A stretch of DNA of 64,000 nucleotides, taken from NCBI GenBank assembly GCA_963837345.1, contig CAWIMX010000001.1, positions 1-64,000 on the forward strand, given 5' to 3'. The notes beneath the pieces were generated by a model. That model searched no databases, was not told the DNA's origin, and saw nothing but the letters and a program-made list of their open reading frames with translations. Below, piece after piece: positions 39,785-48,688 of the stretch (its first letter is position 1; each line of letters starts with the position of its first letter). The DNA is from CAWIMX01 sp963837345. GTDB lineage: Bacteria; Acidobacteriota; Vicinamibacteria; Vicinamibacterales; CAVVIG01. The position numbers were made by a program, and so were the translations under genes.

Positions 39785-40974
39785 GCGCGCCTCAAGAGCG
39801 CGACCGCGTGCGCAGCGATCGCCTCGCCGCGCCCCACGGCGTCCAGACCCTCGTTCGTCTTGCCCTTCACGCTGACGCGGTCGGGATCGACGGCGAGGGC
39901 GCCGGCCAGGACCCGCCGCATCTCCCCGATGTGCGGACCGATCTTCGGAGCCTCGAGCAGCACGGTGACGTCGACATTGCCCACCTCGAAGCCCTGCGCC
40001 CGGACGAGCGCCACGGCACGCCTCAGCAGATCCACGCTCGAGGCGCCCTTCCATTGCGGATCGGAATCGGGAAAGTGGGCGCCGATGTCGCCGAGGCCCG
40101 CGGCGCCGAGCATGGCGTCGGTGACCGCGTGCAAGGCGACGTCGCCGTCGGAGTGGCCGAGCGGCCCCCGATCGCCAGGAATCCGCACGCCGCCCACGAC
40201 GAGCGGGCGCCCGGGCACGAGCCGGTGCAGATCGTAGCCGGTGCCGACGCGTCCGGTGCGCGCAGGCTTCCCGGACGTCGCGCGTGCGATGCTCTCGGCA
40301 ATCGGCAGGTCGTCGGGCGTCGTGATCTTCATGTTGGTCGCCTCGCCGGCCACGATCCACACGGCATGTCCCGCCCGCGCGACGAGCCCGGCTTCATCGG
40401 TCACCTCGAGACTCAGCCCCTCGGCCACCGCCAGGCCGTCTTCGAGAATGCTGCGCCGGAACACCTGCGGCGTCTGGGCCATGAAGATCTCGTCGCGCGG
40501 CAGCGTCGCGTGCACGAGCCATGGCTCACCGGGGTCGCCCTTGCTCGGCCGCAGGATGTGCTTGACCGTGTCGCGCGCCGGGAGGGCCGCCAGCGCGGCG
40601 CCCGTTTCCGCGCCCACGTCGATCGTACGGGCAATGAGCGACGCGCTCGGGAACGGCCGGGCCGCGTCGTGAATCAGGATCACGTCGCTCGCCGGGTCGG
40701 TGCCGCGGAATGCCTTCAACACCGAGTCCTGCCGCCGGGCTCCCCCGGCGACCACGCGAACGGCGGACGAGGCCCCACGGAGGTAGGCCGGTGGATCGGC
40801 GGCGACGTCGGCCGGAAGCGCGACCACGACCTCGTGAATGGCGGGATGCCCCGAGAGCGCGGCCACGCTGCGCTCGAGCACCGCGCGGCCGTCGATCTCG
40901 ATGAACTGCTTGAGCCGGGAGCCGCCGAAGCGCGTCCCCCGTCCACCGGCCGCGACGATGGCGGAAACCTGCAC
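39781..40974 (-). CDS. ispDF: Bifunctional IspD/IspF (MEP pathway)
   Basis: A 397-residue fusion of two isoprenoid enzymes. Residues 1-230 are IspD (MEP cytidylyltransferase), with AAGGRGTRFGGSRLKQF and the DAARPF motif. Residues 240-397 are IspF (MECDP synthase), with GYDLHRLVPGRPLVVGGVRI, the metal-binding GHSDGDVALHA, and the GNVDVTVLLEAPKIGPH motif. The two parts catalyse steps separated by IspE, which is encoded at 57560 in this window. Fusions of this kind are known from several phyla. Starts at ATG 40974; followed by gltX with a 4-bp overlap. Confidence 0.95.
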   Translation of the reverse strand: MQVSAIVAAGGRGTRFGGSRLKQFIEIDGRAVLERSVAALSGHPAIHEVVVALPADVAADPPAYLRGASSAVRVVAGGARRQDSVLKAFRGTDPASDVILIHDAARPFPSASLIARTIDVGAETGAALAALPARDTVKHILRPSKGDPGEPWLVHATLPRDEIFMAQTPQVFRRSILEDGLAVAEGLSLEVTDEAGLVARAGHAVWIVAGEATNMKITTPDDLPIAESIARATSGKPARTGRVGTGYDLHRLVPGRPLVVGGVRIPGDRGPLGHSDGDVALHAVTDAMLGAAGLGDIGAHFPDSDPQWKGASSVDLLRRAVALVRAQGFEVGNVDVTVLLEAPKIGPHIGEMRRVLAGALAVDPDRVSVKGKTNEGLDAVGRGEAIAAHAVALLRRA

Positions 40975-40998
40975 GCGAAAATTATACGGGCGCCGGCG

Positions 40999-42063
40999 CT
41001 ACTGCGCCGGCACGCGGGCCACGCCGCCGTGCTCGCGCTCGGACTGGGCCGGCACGTGCACGCCCTGCGCCGCCAGCGCCGGATCGACGTACCGTCCGAA
41101 GATCATCTTGCCGGCCGTCGTCTGCAGCACGCTCGTCACGACGATGTCGATGGTCTTGCCGATCATCTTGCGCGCGTTGTCGACCACCACCATCGTGCCG
41201 TCGTCCAGGTAGGCGACGCCCTGGTTGTATTCCTTGCCCTCCTTGAGGATGAACACCGTCATGATCTCCCCGGGCAGGACGATGGGCTTGAGCGCGTTGG
41301 CGAGCTCGTTGACGTTCAGCACTTCCACTCCGCGCAGGTGCGCCACCTTGTTCAGGTTGAAGTCGTTGGTCACGATCTTCCCCCGGATCGTTCGCGCGAG
41401 CTCGATGAGCTTCAGGTCCACTTCGCGGATGTCGGGAAAGTCCACGTCCGAGATCGTCACTTCCACGCCCGCCATCTTCTGAATCCGCTGCAGGATGTCG
41501 AGGCCCCGCCGGCCGCGGTTGCGCTTCTGGGAATCCGACGAATCGGCCACCAGCTGCAGTTCTTTCAGCACGAACTGCGGGATGACGAGCGTCCCGTCCA
41601 CGAAACCCGTTTCGCACACGTCGGCGATGCGGCCGTCGATAATCACGCTCGTGTCGAGGATCTTGTAGCGGCGCTCCGAACCGTCCGACTTGAACAGCCC
41701 GACCAGGCGAGTCGGTTCCAGCCATTCCCCGTGCTTCGCGCCGAGCACGAGGCCCAGGTACGGCAGGACGATCAGGGTGAAACTGTGGAGAAACTCGACG
41801 CGCGGGTCGCCGCTGTTCGCCCAGAACAGCCCCAGCCCGATCGCGCGCGCGATGGCGAGCCCGATCGTGCCGCCGATGAGCGAGCCCAGAACGCGCCAGG
41901 CCGGCGTCTCGCGGAGCCGGCTCTCGAACCAGCTGACCAGAGTCGCGAGCGCGAGCCCGAAGCCGGCGTTCGCCGCGACCCCGAACGGCAGCGGCCGAAC
42001 GAGCGATGCCACGTAGCCGACGGCGAGCGCGAAGAGTACCCGTGCGAGCGCGAACCAGGCCAT
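40999..42063 (-). CDS. PIN/TRAM domain membrane protein (YacL-like)
   Basis: A 354-residue protein. The N-terminal third has about four hydrophobic segments. A PIN nuclease-like domain follows (residues about 130-265), with acidic residues in KILDTSVIIDGRIADV and VTNDFNLNKVA. The C-terminal TRAM domain (LKPIVLPGEIMTVFILKEGK, NQGVAYLDDGTMVVVDNARK) is probably RNA-binding. In Bacillus the homologue lies beside radA and ispD, the same neighbourhood as here. Its substrate is unproven. Confidence 0.9.
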   Translation of the reverse strand: MAWFALARVLFALAVGYVASLVRPLPFGVAANAGFGLALATLVSWFESRLRETPAWRVLGSLIGGTIGLAIARAIGLGLFWANSGDPRVEFLHSFTLIVLPYLGLVLGAKHGEWLEPTRLVGLFKSDGSERRYKILDTSVIIDGRIADVCETGFVDGTLVIPQFVLKELQLVADSSDSQKRNRGRRGLDILQRIQKMAGVEVTISDVDFPDIREVDLKLIELARTIRGKIVTNDFNLNKVAHLRGVEVLNVNELANALKPIVLPGEIMTVFILKEGKEYNQGVAYLDDGTMVVVDNARKMIGKTIDIVVTSVLQTTAGKMIFGRYVDPALAAQGVHVPAQSEREHGGVARVPAQ

Positions 42064-42179
42064 GGTGCGTCTCCCCGAGGTATCAAGAGCCGTCCTGGAA
42101 TGAAAAAGAGGAAGCCGGACGGCACGGCTTCAAGTTATCACGGAGTCCGGGCATCGGGGGGGCCTGGTGCCCCGGAGCC

Positions 42180-43571
42180 TCAGTCGAACAGATGGTCGAG
42201 CGCTTCCCCGATCGTGCGGACACCGACCAGCTCGCACGCGCCGGCGTCGTCGGCGCCGGCGGGATCGATGTTCGCCTCGGGCATGACGATCCGGCGGAAC
42301 CCCATCTGCGCCGCCTCCCGGACGCGCAGCGCCGCCTGGGTGATGCCGCGCACCTCGCCGGCGAGCCCCACTTCGCCGAACATGGCGGTCGTCTGCGGGA
42401 TGGCGCGATTCCGCACGCTCGACGTCACGGCCGCCAGGATGCCCAGGTCGGATGCCGGCTCGTCGACTTCGATGCCGCCCGCCACGTTCACGAACACATC
42501 GTCGCCGGCCAGGTGCAGCCCGGCGCGTTTTTCGAGCACCGCCAGGAGCAGCGACAGCCGCGCCTGATCGATGCCGCTCGCCGTCCGGCGCGCGGTGCCA
42601 TACGTGCTCGTGCTCACGAGGGCCTGCACCTCGACGAGGATGGGGCGCGAGCCTTCCACCGTGCAGAGCACCGCCGAGCCCGGCGCGTTCGCCGGCCGCT
42701 CGGCGAGGAACAGTTTCGAGGGATTGGGAACGGCCTTGAGCCCGGTCGCGGTCATCTCGAAGACTCCCAGCTCGCTCACGGCGCCGAAGCGGTTCTTCAC
42801 CGCGCGGACGACACGATGCGAGTGGTGACGCTCGCCTTCGAAGTACAGCACCGTGTCCACGACGTGCTCGAGCGCCTTGGGCCCTGCAAGGCTGCCGTCT
42901 TTCGTGACGTGGCCCACGAGAAACGTCGGAATGTTCTGGCCCTTGGCGGCGAACAGCAGCTGCGTCGCGGCTTCCCGGACCTGGCCGATGCTGCCGGGCG
43001 CCGACTGGAACTTCAGCGAGAACAGCGTCTGAATCGAATCGACGACGACCAGGGCCGGCTTCAGACGGCCGATCTCTTCGAGAATCCGTTCGAGACAGGT
43101 CTCGGCCAGCAGGTACAGCGGCGCGCGCCCCACGGCGAGGCGCTCGCCCCGCGACTTCACCTGATGCTCCGATTCTTCCCCGGAGCTGTAGAGCACCGGC
43201 CCGATCGTCCGCGCCATATTCGCGGCCGCCTGCAGGAGGAGGGTGGACTTGCCGATACCGGGCTCTCCACCGAGCAGGACGAGCGAGCCCGGCACCACGC
43301 CGCCGCCCAGCACACGATCGAATTCATCGATGCCGGTCGCGAGGCGCGCGCTCTGCTCGACCGAGACGTCGGCGTAGAGCCGCGCGCCCGCCTCGCCCGG
43401 CAGGCCGCGGCCTGCCAGCGCGTAGCGGTGGCCGGCGGCCGGCACGTCCTCGGGCGCGCGCTCTTCGACGTAGGCGTTCCACGCCCCGCAGTCGGGACAG
43501 CGGCCCAGCCACTTCGGCGACTGCGCGCCGCATTCCTGGCAGGCAAAGACGGTGGAAGGACGCCTGGGCAC
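42180..43571 (-). CDS. radA: DNA repair protein RadA
   Basis: A 463-residue RecA-like branch-migration factor. A Cys4 zinc finger lies at residues about 10-28 (CQECGAQSPKWLGRCPDCG). The Walker A motif is GGEPGIGKSTLLLQ (near residue 102). The family-specific motif KNRFGAVSELGVFEM follows. The C-terminal Lon-like domain contains DVFVNVAGGIEVDEPASDLG. Full length; starts at ATG 43571, 12 bp after the alr stop. Confidence 0.96.
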   Translation of the reverse strand: MPRRPSTVFACQECGAQSPKWLGRCPDCGAWNAYVEERAPEDVPAAGHRYALAGRGLPGEAGARLYADVSVEQSARLATGIDEFDRVLGGGVVPGSLVLLGGEPGIGKSTLLLQAAANMARTIGPVLYSSGEESEHQVKSRGERLAVGRAPLYLLAETCLERILEEIGRLKPALVVVDSIQTLFSLKFQSAPGSIGQVREAATQLLFAAKGQNIPTFLVGHVTKDGSLAGPKALEHVVDTVLYFEGERHHSHRVVRAVKNRFGAVSELGVFEMTATGLKAVPNPSKLFLAERPANAPGSAVLCTVEGSRPILVEVQALVSTSTYGTARRTASGIDQARLSLLLAVLEKRAGLHLAGDDVFVNVAGGIEVDEPASDLGILAAVTSSVRNRAIPQTTAMFGEVGLAGEVRGITQAALRVREAAQMGFRRIVMPEANIDPAGADDAGACELVGVRTIGEALDHLFD

Positions 43572-43582
43572 TCGGTGAATCC

Positions 43583-44716
43583 TCAGCTTCCACCATCATC
43601 ATAGACCCTCTCGATCCGGCTCCCGATCCGACAGACGATCTCCCAGGGGATCGTGCCGATCGTGGCGGCCATCTCGCGGACGTCGATCCGGTCGTCGCCC
43701 TGCGATCCGAGGATCACGACGGGATCGCCGGGCGCCACCTCGAGCCCCGTCGCGTCCACCGAGAGCATGTCCATCGACACGGCGCCGACAATCGGCGCGC
43801 GCCGGCCGCGCACCAGGACGGATCCGCGGCCGCCGAGGCGCAGGTCCAGACCATCGGCGTAGCCGGCCGGCACGACGGCCACGCGGCTCGGGCGCTCGGC
43901 GCGGAACCGCACGCCATAGCCGACGCCCTCGCCGGCCTTCAGGCCTTTCACCGCGACGATGCGGCTGCTCAGTGTCATCGCAGGCGTGAGTGACAGGGTC
44001 GATGCGAGGGGCGGCGGCACCAGCCCGTAGAGCAGCAGGCCCGGCCGCACGGCATCGAGCCACACCCGCGAGTCGCGCAGCACGGCGGCACTGTTCGCCG
44101 CATGCCGGTACCGTGGCCGCGCACCAAGCGCGGCCAGCGCGTCGCAGGCCCGCTCGAAGCGGCGCCGTTGCTCGTCGAACAGCGGCGACCCGGGATCGTC
44201 GGCCGTGGCGAAATGCGTGTAGACGGCTTCGAGCTCGAGATTCGGGCTGGCGAGCAGCTCCGGCAGGGTGTGGTGAAGGTTGTCGTCGCGGAAGCCCAGC
44301 CGATGCATGCCGGTGTCGATCTTGAGGTGGTAGCGCGTGCGCGCCTTCCGGCGGGCCGCCGCCGACTGCACGGCCCGCGCAGCTCCGGGGGTCGAGATGG
44401 TGGGCGTCAGCCGGTACTCGAACAGCCCATCCAGGTCGCTCACGCTCAGGGCACCGAACACGAGGATGTCGATCGTGACGCCCGCGGCGCGCAGCGCCGC
44501 GCCTTCCTCGATATCGGCGCACGCCACGACGCGGGCACCGGCCTCCTCGAGGGCGCGGGTCACCTGCACCGCGCCGTGTCCGTACGCATTCGCCTTCACG
44601 ACGGCCATCACCGTGGGGGGATGCCGCGGCTGCTCGCGGGCCACGTGCGCGGCGATGGCCTGGAAGTTCCGCCGGATCGCGTCGAGGTCGATCCGTGCGG
44701 TGGTCGGCCGGACCAT
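43583..44716 (-). CDS. alr: Alanine racemase
   Basis: A 377-residue PLP enzyme that makes D-alanine for peptidoglycan. The PLP lysine is in AVVKANAYGHGA (residues about 38-49). The YHLKIDTGMHRLGFR motif follows, and the second active-site tyrosine region is GEGVGYGVRFRAERPSRVAV with VPAGYADGLDLRL. The start ATG (44716) overlaps the dnaB stop by one base (TGATG). Intact and normal length. Confidence 0.95.
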   Translation of the reverse strand: MVRPTTARIDLDAIRRNFQAIAAHVAREQPRHPPTVMAVVKANAYGHGAVQVTRALEEAGARVVACADIEEGAALRAAGVTIDILVFGALSVSDLDGLFEYRLTPTISTPGAARAVQSAAARRKARTRYHLKIDTGMHRLGFRDDNLHHTLPELLASPNLELEAVYTHFATADDPGSPLFDEQRRRFERACDALAALGARPRYRHAANSAAVLRDSRVWLDAVRPGLLLYGLVPPPLASTLSLTPAMTLSSRIVAVKGLKAGEGVGYGVRFRAERPSRVAVVPAGYADGLDLRLGGRGSVLVRGRRAPIVGAVSMDMLSVDATGLEVAPGDPVVILGSQGDDRIDVREMAATIGTIPWEIVCRIGSRIERVYDDGGS

Positions 44717-46063
44717 CACGCGCCCACGGCGAGGTTCTCGAATCGCGTGAACTCGCGGATGAACGCGAGCTTCACGACGCCGGTCGGGCCGTTGCGCTGC
44801 TTGCCGATGATGAGCTCGGCCACGCCGGTGGTATCGGCCGCCGGCTCGTTCTTGTCGAGATACTGATCCGACCGGTAGATGAACACCACCACGTCCGCGT
44901 CCTGCTCGAGGGCGCCCGACTCGCGCAGGTCCGAGAGCTGCGGCCGGTGATCGGCGCGCGACTCGGGCGCGCGGCTCAGCTGGGAGAGCACGACGACGGG
45001 GACGTTCAGCTCCTTGGCCAGGCCTTTGAGCGATCGCGGAGATCGACGCCAGCTCGAGCGTGCGGTTCTCGAAGCGCCCGCGTCCCTGCATCAGCTGGAT
45101 GTAGTCGATGATGACGAGGTCGAGGCCGTGTTCGGCGGCCAGACGACGGCTCTTCGCGCGCATCTCGAGCACGCCGATCGAGGGGGTGTCGTCGATGAAG
45201 ATCTTCGCGTCGCTCAGCGTGCCGATCGCCGTCGAGAGGCGTCCCCAATCGCGCTCGCCGAGAAAGCCGCCGCGCAGCCGGTGGGCGTCGATGCGCGCTT
45301 CGGCGGTCAGCATCCGCAGGAAGAGCTGCTCCTTCGACATCTCGAGGCTGAACAGGCCGACCGTGCGATCGGTCTTCGTGCCGACGTGCTGGGCGATATT
45401 GAGCACCAGGCTCGTCTTCCCCATCGACGGCCGGGCGGCGACGATGATCAGATCGGAGGGCTGGAAGCCCGACGTCATCTCGTCGAGATCGACGAAGCCG
45501 GTCGGCACGCCGGTCACCAGCTCCTTGCGGGCGTGCAGCTTCTCGATCGTCTCGAGGCTCGATTCCGCGAGCTCGCGCAGCGACACGAATCCGTCGCGCA
45601 CGCGGTCGTCGGCGATCGCGAAGATCGCGTGCTCGGCGCGATCCAGGATGACGTCGGCCTCCTCTTCGGCTTCGTAGGCCGACGCGACGATCTTGTTGGC
45701 CGAGAAGATCAGGCTCCGGAGGGTGGCCTTCTCCTTGATGATGCGCGCGTAGTACTCGACGTTGGTCGAGCGCGGCACGCCGTCGACGAGCGCGGCGATG
45801 TAGGCGGGACCGCCCACTTCGTCGAGCTCGTTCGATCGGCCGAGGGCTTCCTTCAGGGTGACGAGGTCGATCGCCTCGCCGCGCTCGGCGAGGTGCACCA
45901 TCTTCTCGAAAATCCGGCGGTGCGCGTCGCGAAAGAAGTCGGGCGCGTCGAGGACCTCGGCCGCCAGATTGAAGGCGTCGTTGTGCAGCAGGATCGCGCC
46001 GAGCACGGAGCGCTCCGCTTCGAGATTGTGCGGCAGCGAACGTTCGACGACTTCCGGAGGCAT
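44716..46063 (-). CDS. dnaB: Replicative DNA helicase DnaB (one-base frameshift)
   Basis: A hexameric helicase of the replication fork. The frame from ATG 46063 encodes LPHNLEAERSVLGAILLHND and the Walker A motif in VAARPSMGKTSLVLNIAQH, then VIIDYIQLMQGRGRFENRTL. At 45037-45039 one extra base shifts it. The correct continuation (RSLKGLAKELNVPVVVLSQL, SRAPESRADHRPQLSDLRES, ending FTRFENLAVGA) is in the next frame. With the base removed the protein is about 448 residues, normal for the family. dnaB is essential, so the lesion may be a sequence error. Confidence 0.93.
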
Positions 46064-46073
46064 GGAACGGCGG

Positions 46074-46529
46074 CTAGGCGTCGGCGCCTTCCGGCACCAC
46101 CCGCACCTTGACGGTGGCCGTCACCTCGCGGTGCAGCTTGACCGGCACGTCGAAGTCGCCCACGGCCTTGATCGCTTCGGCCAGGCCGAGCTTCCGGCGG
46201 TCCACGTCGAACCCCTTCGCCGCGAGCGCCGCCGCGATGTCGGCCGCCGTGACCGATCCGTAGAGCGCCTCGGTCTCGCCGACCTTGCGGGCGATGACGA
46301 GCTCGACCGTGGCCATGCGCTCGGCGATCGCTTCGGCGATCTTCTGGTCTTCCGCCTCGCGCGCCTCGAACTTCGCGCGTTCGCGCTCGATCTGCTTCCG
46401 GTTGCCATCCGTCGCCAGGAGCGCGAGCTTCCGGGGCAGCAGGTAGTTGCGGGCGTACCCGTCGGCCACCCTCACGACCTCGCCGCGGCGGCCGAGGTTC
46501 TCGACGTGCTCGCGAAGAATCACTTCCAT
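46074..46529 (-). CDS. rplI: Ribosomal protein bL9
   Basis: A 151-residue protein with the standard two-domain layout. The N-terminal domain has MEVILREHVENLGRRGEVVR, ADGYARNYLLPRKLALLAT; a long helix follows; the C-terminal domain has LYGSVTAADIAAALAAKGFD. It binds 23S rRNA. It lies in the rpsF-rpsR-rplI-dnaB order common in bacteria. Confidence 0.96.
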   Translation of the reverse strand: MEVILREHVENLGRRGEVVRVADGYARNYLLPRKLALLATDGNRKQIERERAKFEAREAEDQKIAEAIAERMATVELVIARKVGETEALYGSVTAADIAAALAAKGFDVDRRKLGLAEAIKAVGDFDVPVKLHREVTATVKVRVVPEGADA

Positions 46530-46536
46530 GTCAGCC

Positions 46537-46827
46537 TCAATCCGTCACGTACGGGATGAGCGCGATCTGACGCGCCCGCTTGATCGCCGTCTGCAGCTTG
46601 CGCTGGTGCATCGCGCAGGTGCCCGAGATGCGCCGCGGCAGAATCTTGCCCCGCTCGGGCACGAACGGCGCGATGAGCTTCACGTCCTTGTAGTTGATGT
46701 CGTCGATCTTGTCCGCACAGAACTTGCAGACCTTGCGCCGCCTGAACAGCGAGCGTCGCTGCCCCTGCTGCTTGTCGCCGCTCGCGCCGCGACGCCCGCG
46801 GCCGCCCTTGCCCTGTCCCATTGCCAT
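46537..46827 (-). CDS. rpsR: Ribosomal protein bS18
   Basis: A 96-residue protein of the small subunit. The core RRRKVCKFCADKIDDINYKD, RGKILPRRISGTCAMHQRKL and AIKRARQIALIPYV is the family signature. The Gly/Arg-rich N-terminal extension (residues 1-25) is longer than in E. coli. A CKFC pair and a lone Cys (TCAMH) could bind zinc. No ssb gene lies between rpsF and rpsR. Confidence 0.95.
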   Translation of the reverse strand: MAMGQGKGGRGRRGASGDKQQGQRRSLFRRRKVCKFCADKIDDINYKDVKLIAPFVPERGKILPRRISGTCAMHQRKLQTAIKRARQIALIPYVTD

Positions 46828-46872
46828 GTCGCTATCTCCTCTGCGATCCCGCGAGCCTGTCGACCCGCCCGA

Positions 46873-47325
46873 CTACTCGGATCCGCCGTCCGACGCCTCG
46901 TACCCATCGTCGCGATCCTCGTCGCGGTGACGGCCTTCGCCGGGCTGCCGCTCGGGCGGCAGGCCCCGCCGGACCCGGCGGCGCTCCGATTCGCTCTGCC
47001 GGCGGGCGCGGGTCCGTTCGACCACCTTCTTCTCGGCGTCGACGCGGACAATCAGGTGACGCACCACCTGATCCATCACGCGCAGGCGCCGATCGAGCTC
47101 CTTCATCAGGTCGCCCGATCCGGTCAGCACCTCCATCACGTACACGCCTTCCTTGAGGTGCCCGATCTCGTAGGCGAGGCGGCGCCGGCCCCAGTTCTCG
47201 GTGGCGTCGATCCGCCCGCTCATGCGGGTGACGACGGCCTCCACCTGTTCGTGCAGCTCGGCTGTCTGCTGTTCGGTGGTGTCGGGAGGAAGAATGTAAA
47301 CGAGCTCGTACTGTCGATCCGCCAT
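46873..47325 (-). CDS. rpsF: Ribosomal protein bS6
   Basis: A 150-residue protein. Residues 1-95 are the bS6 fold: RQYELVYILPPDTTEQQTAE, then ENWGRRRLAYEIGHLKEGVY and VMDQVVRHLIVRVDAEKK. A charged Arg/Glu/Asp-rich tail of about 50 residues follows. bS6 binds bS18 in the ribosome and their genes are adjacent here. Confidence 0.95.
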   Translation of the reverse strand: MADRQYELVYILPPDTTEQQTAELHEQVEAVVTRMSGRIDATENWGRRRLAYEIGHLKEGVYVMEVLTGSGDLMKELDRRLRVMDQVVRHLIVRVDAEKKVVERTRARRQSESERRRVRRGLPPERQPGEGRHRDEDRDDGYEASDGGSE

Positions 47326-47395
47326 ACTGCTCCTTCTGGACCCGCGCGTCGCCGCTCGAGCGGCTGTGGCGGGGCCACCACGACGGTGGCAAGGG

Positions 47396-47980
47396 TTATT
47401 CGGTTGTCGCGGGATCGCCGCCGTTGAACCGGTTCATCACCGTCTCGATCCCCGACGCGATGAACATCTCCGCCGCATCGGCCGCCCGCGTGGTCACGCG
47501 CTCGACCTCCGCCGCTTCGTCAGGCTCGAACCGGGCGAGCACGTGATCGGCGAGATCCCGCTCCGCCAGCCCGCGCCCGATGCCGATGCGCAGCCGGGCG
47601 AAGCCGTCGCCCAGATGCGCGATCACCGATTTCAGGCCGTTGTGCCCGCCTGCCGATCCGCGTGCCCGCGCCCGCAGCCGCCCGAGCGGCAGCTGCACCT
47701 CGTCGACGACGACCAGCACGTCGGCGGCGTCGATCTTGAAGTAGCGCATCAGCGCCGCCACCGCCTCGCCGCTCGCGTTCATGAACGTGAGCGGCTTGGC
47801 CAGCAGCACCGGGCCCTCCGCGTCGCCCCGGCGCCACCGGGCCACGAGCGCCTCGGCCGGCGCGCTTTCGAACCCGACCTCGGCGCGGCGGGCCATCTCG
47901 TCGACCACCGCGAACCCGATGTTGTGCCGGGTGCCGCGATACTTCACCCCGGGATTGCCGAGGCCCGCGACGAGCTTCAC
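47396..47980 (-). CDS. pth: Peptidyl-tRNA hydrolase
   Basis: A 194-residue enzyme that frees peptides from stalled peptidyl-tRNA. The start is GTG 47980, overlapping the rplY stop (GTGA). It reads KLVAGLGNPGVKYRGTRHNI with the catalytic His in RHNIGF, then LLAKPLTFMNASGEAVAALM. VVVDEVQLPLGRLRAR holds the conserved Asp (in some family members DDLDLP), and RGSAGGHNGLKSVIAHLGDG follows. It lies directly downstream of rplY, the usual ctc-pth pair. Confidence 0.95.
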   Translation of the reverse strand: MKLVAGLGNPGVKYRGTRHNIGFAVVDEMARRAEVGFESAPAEALVARWRRGDAEGPVLLAKPLTFMNASGEAVAALMRYFKIDAADVLVVVDEVQLPLGRLRARARGSAGGHNGLKSVIAHLGDGFARLRIGIGRGLAERDLADHVLARFEPDEAAEVERVTTRAADAAEMFIASGIETVMNRFNGGDPATTE

Positions 47981-48636
47981 TCCTTGGTTTCTTCCTCTTC
48001 CTTCTTGCCCTTCTTGATGACCTCGGGTTCGGCCGCCGCCGTCGGCACCGCCGCGGCTTCGGCAGCCGGGGCCTCCTCGACCTTCGGCGGAATGACGTGC
48101 ACCAGCAGCATCTCCGGCTCGCTCACCGGCTTCCACTTGGCGTCGACCGCCACGTCGCGGACGCGCACGCCCTGGTGCAGCATCAGCTCGGACACGTCAA
48201 TCTCGATGTGCTCCGGAATGTCGCCCGGCAGACATTCGATCTCGACTTCGCGCCGCACGAACTCGAGGATGCCGCCCTGCTGCTTGACGCCCTTCGGCTC
48301 GCCCCTGAGCACGACCGGGATCGTGACCTCGAGGGTGCGGTCCATCGCGATCGTGTAGAAATCGGCGTGCAGCAACTGGCGCGTCACCGGATCGACCTGA
48401 TAGTCCTTCACCAGCACGCGCGTGTCGCCGCCGTCCAGCCTGAGCGAAATCAGCGTGTTCGCGCCTGCCTCGGAATGGAGGATCTTCAGGAGCGCCTTGG
48501 GTTCGACCGAGATCGGCGTCGCGCCCCGGCCCTCGCCGCCGTACACGACGGCGGGCACGAGGCCCTTCTGACGCGTCCGCCGCGCCTCGCCCTTCCCGAT
48601 CGTGTCGCGACGCGTGGCTTCGAGCACTGCATCCAT
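47977..48636 (-). CDS. rplY: Ribosomal protein bL25 (CTC form)
   Basis: A 219-residue long-form bL25. The N-terminal 5S rRNA-binding domain has EATRRDTIGKGEARRTRQKG, LVPAVVYGGEGRGATP. The TL5/CTC beta domain has PVVLRGEPKGVKQQGGILEF and VRRREVEIECLPGDIPEHIE-type text. The tail is Ala/Glu/Lys rich. CTC is a stress-linked form in Bacillus. It follows prs. Confidence 0.95.
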   Translation of the reverse strand: MDAVLEATRRDTIGKGEARRTRQKGLVPAVVYGGEGRGATPISVEPKALLKILHSEAGANTLISLRLDGGDTRVLVKDYQVDPVTRQLLHADFYTIAMDRTLEVTIPVVLRGEPKGVKQQGGILEFVRREVEIECLPGDIPEHIEIDVSELMLHQGVRVRDVAVDAKWKPVSEPEMLLVHVIPPKVEEAPAAEAAAVPTAAAEPEVIKKGKKEEEETKE

Positions 48637-48688
48637 ATATCCGTATCCCTAATCCTGGTCCTGAATCCCGAGTTCCTCGCCCCGATCC

